Shown here: positions 4,385 to 5,643 of the stretch, one piece after another | Numbering within the stretch: position 1 is the first letter of the stretch | Layout of the letters: every line of letters begins with the position of its first letter | From: an uncultured Calothrix sp. | Lineage (GTDB): Bacteria > Cyanobacteriota > Cyanobacteriia > Cyanobacteriales > Nostocaceae | Direction of reading: 5' to 3' | NCBI GenBank assembly: GCA_937884685.1 | Contig: CAKZYM010000692.1 | Location: 1-5,643 of the forward strand | DNA: 5,643 bases | Translations under genes and position numbers: made by a program | The notes under the pieces: generated by a model | What the model was told of the DNA's origin: nothing | The model's database searches: none | Seen by the model: only the letters and a program-made list of their open reading frames with translations

Positions 4385-5643
4385 GTGAATGGTCTTCATA
4401 ATTTAAATTGGACGGAAGTAGGGCTGAGATTTTTGTCAGTCTTACTTCTCATCGCCATTAATGCCTTTTTTGTCACCGCAGAATTTTCAATGGTGACAGT
4501 ACGGCGATCGCGAATTCATCAGTTGGTTGAAGCTGGGGATATTCAAGCGATTGCGGTGAAAGTATTGCAACGCAGCATTGACAGATTACTATCTACAACC
4601 CAGTTAGGTATTACTCTTTCAAGTTTGGCGCTGGGGTGGATTGGAGAAAGTACAATTGTTGAATTGATTAATGTATGGTTAGAATCTATACCCGTTCCTG
4701 GGGAATTGAATTTATTTATAGCTCATTCCCTATCAATTCCTATAACCTTCTTTTTGATAGCTTATTTACAAATTGTTCTGGGAGAATTATGTCCTAAGTC
4801 CGTTGCAATGCTGTATTCGGAAGAGTTAGCAAGATTTTTAGGTCCGTCTGTTACAGCTATTGTTAGATTTTTTAGTCCTTTTATTTGGATTCTAAATCAA
4901 TCAACTCGTTTCTTGCTGCGCTTATTTGGTATCGAATACACGGGTAAAAGCTGGAGACCACCAGTTACTCCAGAGGAATTGTTATTAATTATTTCTACAG
5001 AGAGAGAATCCACCGGTTTAAGAGCAAGGGAAAGGGAACTATTAAAGAATATTTTTGAATTTGGGGAAGTAACAGTTCAAGCTGTAATGGTTCCTCGTAG
5101 CAGCATAGTAGCGCTATCTAAAAACGCAACTTTACGAATTTTCCTGAAGGAAATGGCAGAAGCTGGTCATTCTTGCTATCCAGTATTCGGAGAATCTTTG
5201 GATGATATTCGCGGTATTGTTTACTTTAAAGACCTGACACAGCCTTTAGCCTTGGGACAGCTGAGCCTAGATACACAAATTCATTCCCATATGCGTCCCG
5301 CAAGGTTTGTACCCGAGCATACACCCTTAAATGAGCTATTGCCTATGATGCAGCAGGAAAAGCTGGCTATGGTAGTAGTAGTAGACGAATTTGGTGGAAC
5401 AGTAGGATTAGTAACTATCCAGGATATAGTTGCTCAAATCATCGGTGATATTGGTGAAACACAAAGCAGCAATGACTTGCTCATCCAGATGTTAGACGAG
5501 CAAACTTTTTTAGTTCAGGCACAAATAAACCTAGAAGACCTCAACGAAGTGTTAGAACTCAGCTTACCTTTAACGAAAGAGTATCAAACACTTGGAGGCT
5601 TTATGCTTTATCAACTACAAAAAATTCCTATTGTTGGCGAAAG
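4385..5643 (+). CDS. CNNM/CorC-HlyC family membrane protein with paired CBS domains, 3' end missing
   Basis: At least 419 residues are encoded before the window ends; the frame is still open. Domains in order are an N-terminal CNNM (DUF21) membrane domain (about 12-200), two CBS domains (about 230-290 and 297-355) and the start of the CorC/HlyC C-terminal domain (from about 368). The membrane domain shows the hydrophobic segment FLSVLLLIAINAFFVTAEF (16-34), TTQLGITLSSLALGWIGE (71-88), a third hydrophobic stretch (114-133) and GELCPKSVA (133-141). MVPR (235-238) leads into CBS1, and VVVVDEFGGTVGLVTIQDI (330-348) is the second CBS signature. Relatives (CorC, MpfA, TlyC-like) are linked to Mg2+/Co2+ or Na+ transport, and CBS pairs usually bind adenine nucleotides. 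The old label haemolysin is not evidence of toxicity. No ATG lies between the in-frame stop at 4373-4375 and the first membrane segment. GTG at 4385 is therefore the chosen start, with only a weak AAGG nearby. Confidence 0.93.
   Translation, partial: MNGLHNLNWTEVGLRFLSVLLLIAINAFFVTAEFSMVTVRRSRIHQLVEAGDIQAIAVKVLQRSIDRLLSTTQLGITLSSLALGWIGESTIVELINVWLESIPVPGELNLFIAHSLSIPITFFLIAYLQIVLGELCPKSVAMLYSEELARFLGPSVTAIVRFFSPFIWILNQSTRFLLRLFGIEYTGKSWRPPVTPEELLLIISTERESTGLRARERELLKNIFEFGEVTVQAVMVPRSSIVALSKNATLRIFLKEMAEAGHSCYPVFGESLDDIRGIVYFKDLTQPLALGQLSLDTQIHSHMRPARFVPEHTPLNELLPMMQQEKLAMVVVVDEFGGTVGLVTIQDIVAQIIGDIGETQSSNDLLIQMLDEQTFLVQAQINLEDLNEVLELSLPLTKEYQTLGGFMLYQLQKIPIVGE
4504..4511. repeat. HIP1 octamer GCGATCGC
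   Basis: One perfect copy of the highly iterated palindrome of cyanobacterial genomes lies inside the CNNM gene, where it falls across codons for Arg-Arg-Ser-Arg. It supports a cyanobacterial origin; a single copy in 5.6 kb indicates no local enrichment. Confidence 0.85.

Noticed and set aside
4372..4401. ATG at 4372 as the start of the CNNM protein
   Set aside because: It is in another frame and hits a stop after nine codons. The CNNM frame has a TGA at 4373-4375, so translation must begin later, most likely at GTG 4385.
5374..5385. GTA trinucleotide run in the CNNM gene
   Set aside because: Four GTA codons encode the hydrophobic valine strand before DEFGG in the second CBS domain. This is ordinary family sequence.
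1..5643. A novel multi-gene system in the window
   Set aside because: The genes are arranged in separate, mixed-strand units, mostly with recognisable housekeeping roles. No gene cluster, mobile element, CRISPR array or toxin-antitoxin pair is visible.

Overview
The window looks like chromosomal DNA of a filamentous, probably heterocyst-forming cyanobacterium (Nostocales-type). This rests on the short cyanobacterial/plant-like form of ThiC, a cyanobacterial-type PyrE, a tandem TCCAAAA heptamer array of the kind scattered through Nostoc/Calothrix genomes, one HIP1 octamer (GCGATCGC), a tRNA without an encoded CCA end, AT-rich intergenic DNA and weak Shine-Dalgarno sites. No species can be named from sequence reading alone.

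Layout. Positions 1-322 are non-coding, apart from a possible last few codons of an upstream gene. They hold an intrinsic terminator, the heptamer repeats, a weak promoter candidate and a clear TPP riboswitch that leads straight into thiC (323-1705, +). thiC faces pyrE (1803-2423, -); the short gap between their 3' ends holds a perfect 10-bp hairpin. pyrE is divergent from a small gene for an exported protein of unknown function (2526-2972, +). Next is a tRNA gene with anticodon CAU on the minus strand (3255-3327). It has a good promoter candidate upstream and a 15-bp inverted repeat, probably its terminator, downstream. Then come a second exported protein of unknown function (3549-4250, +) and a CNNM/CorC-HlyC family membrane protein with two CBS domains (4385 to beyond the window end, +). 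That gene starts with GTG and is cut by the window edge.

How the genes relate. They are individually transcribed housekeeping and accessory genes, not one operon or system: thiamin pyrimidine synthesis under TPP feedback, UMP synthesis, a tRNA, two secreted proteins of unknown role and a probable ion-transport-related membrane protein. I found no mobile element, CRISPR array, toxin-antitoxin pair or defence cassette, and no convincing new multi-gene system. The points most worth checking are non-coding or small-scale: the out-of-frame repeat of the C-terminal coding end just after the stop of the 148-residue gene, the hairpins, the possible pseudoknot ahead of the CNNM gene, and the identity of the CAU tRNA.
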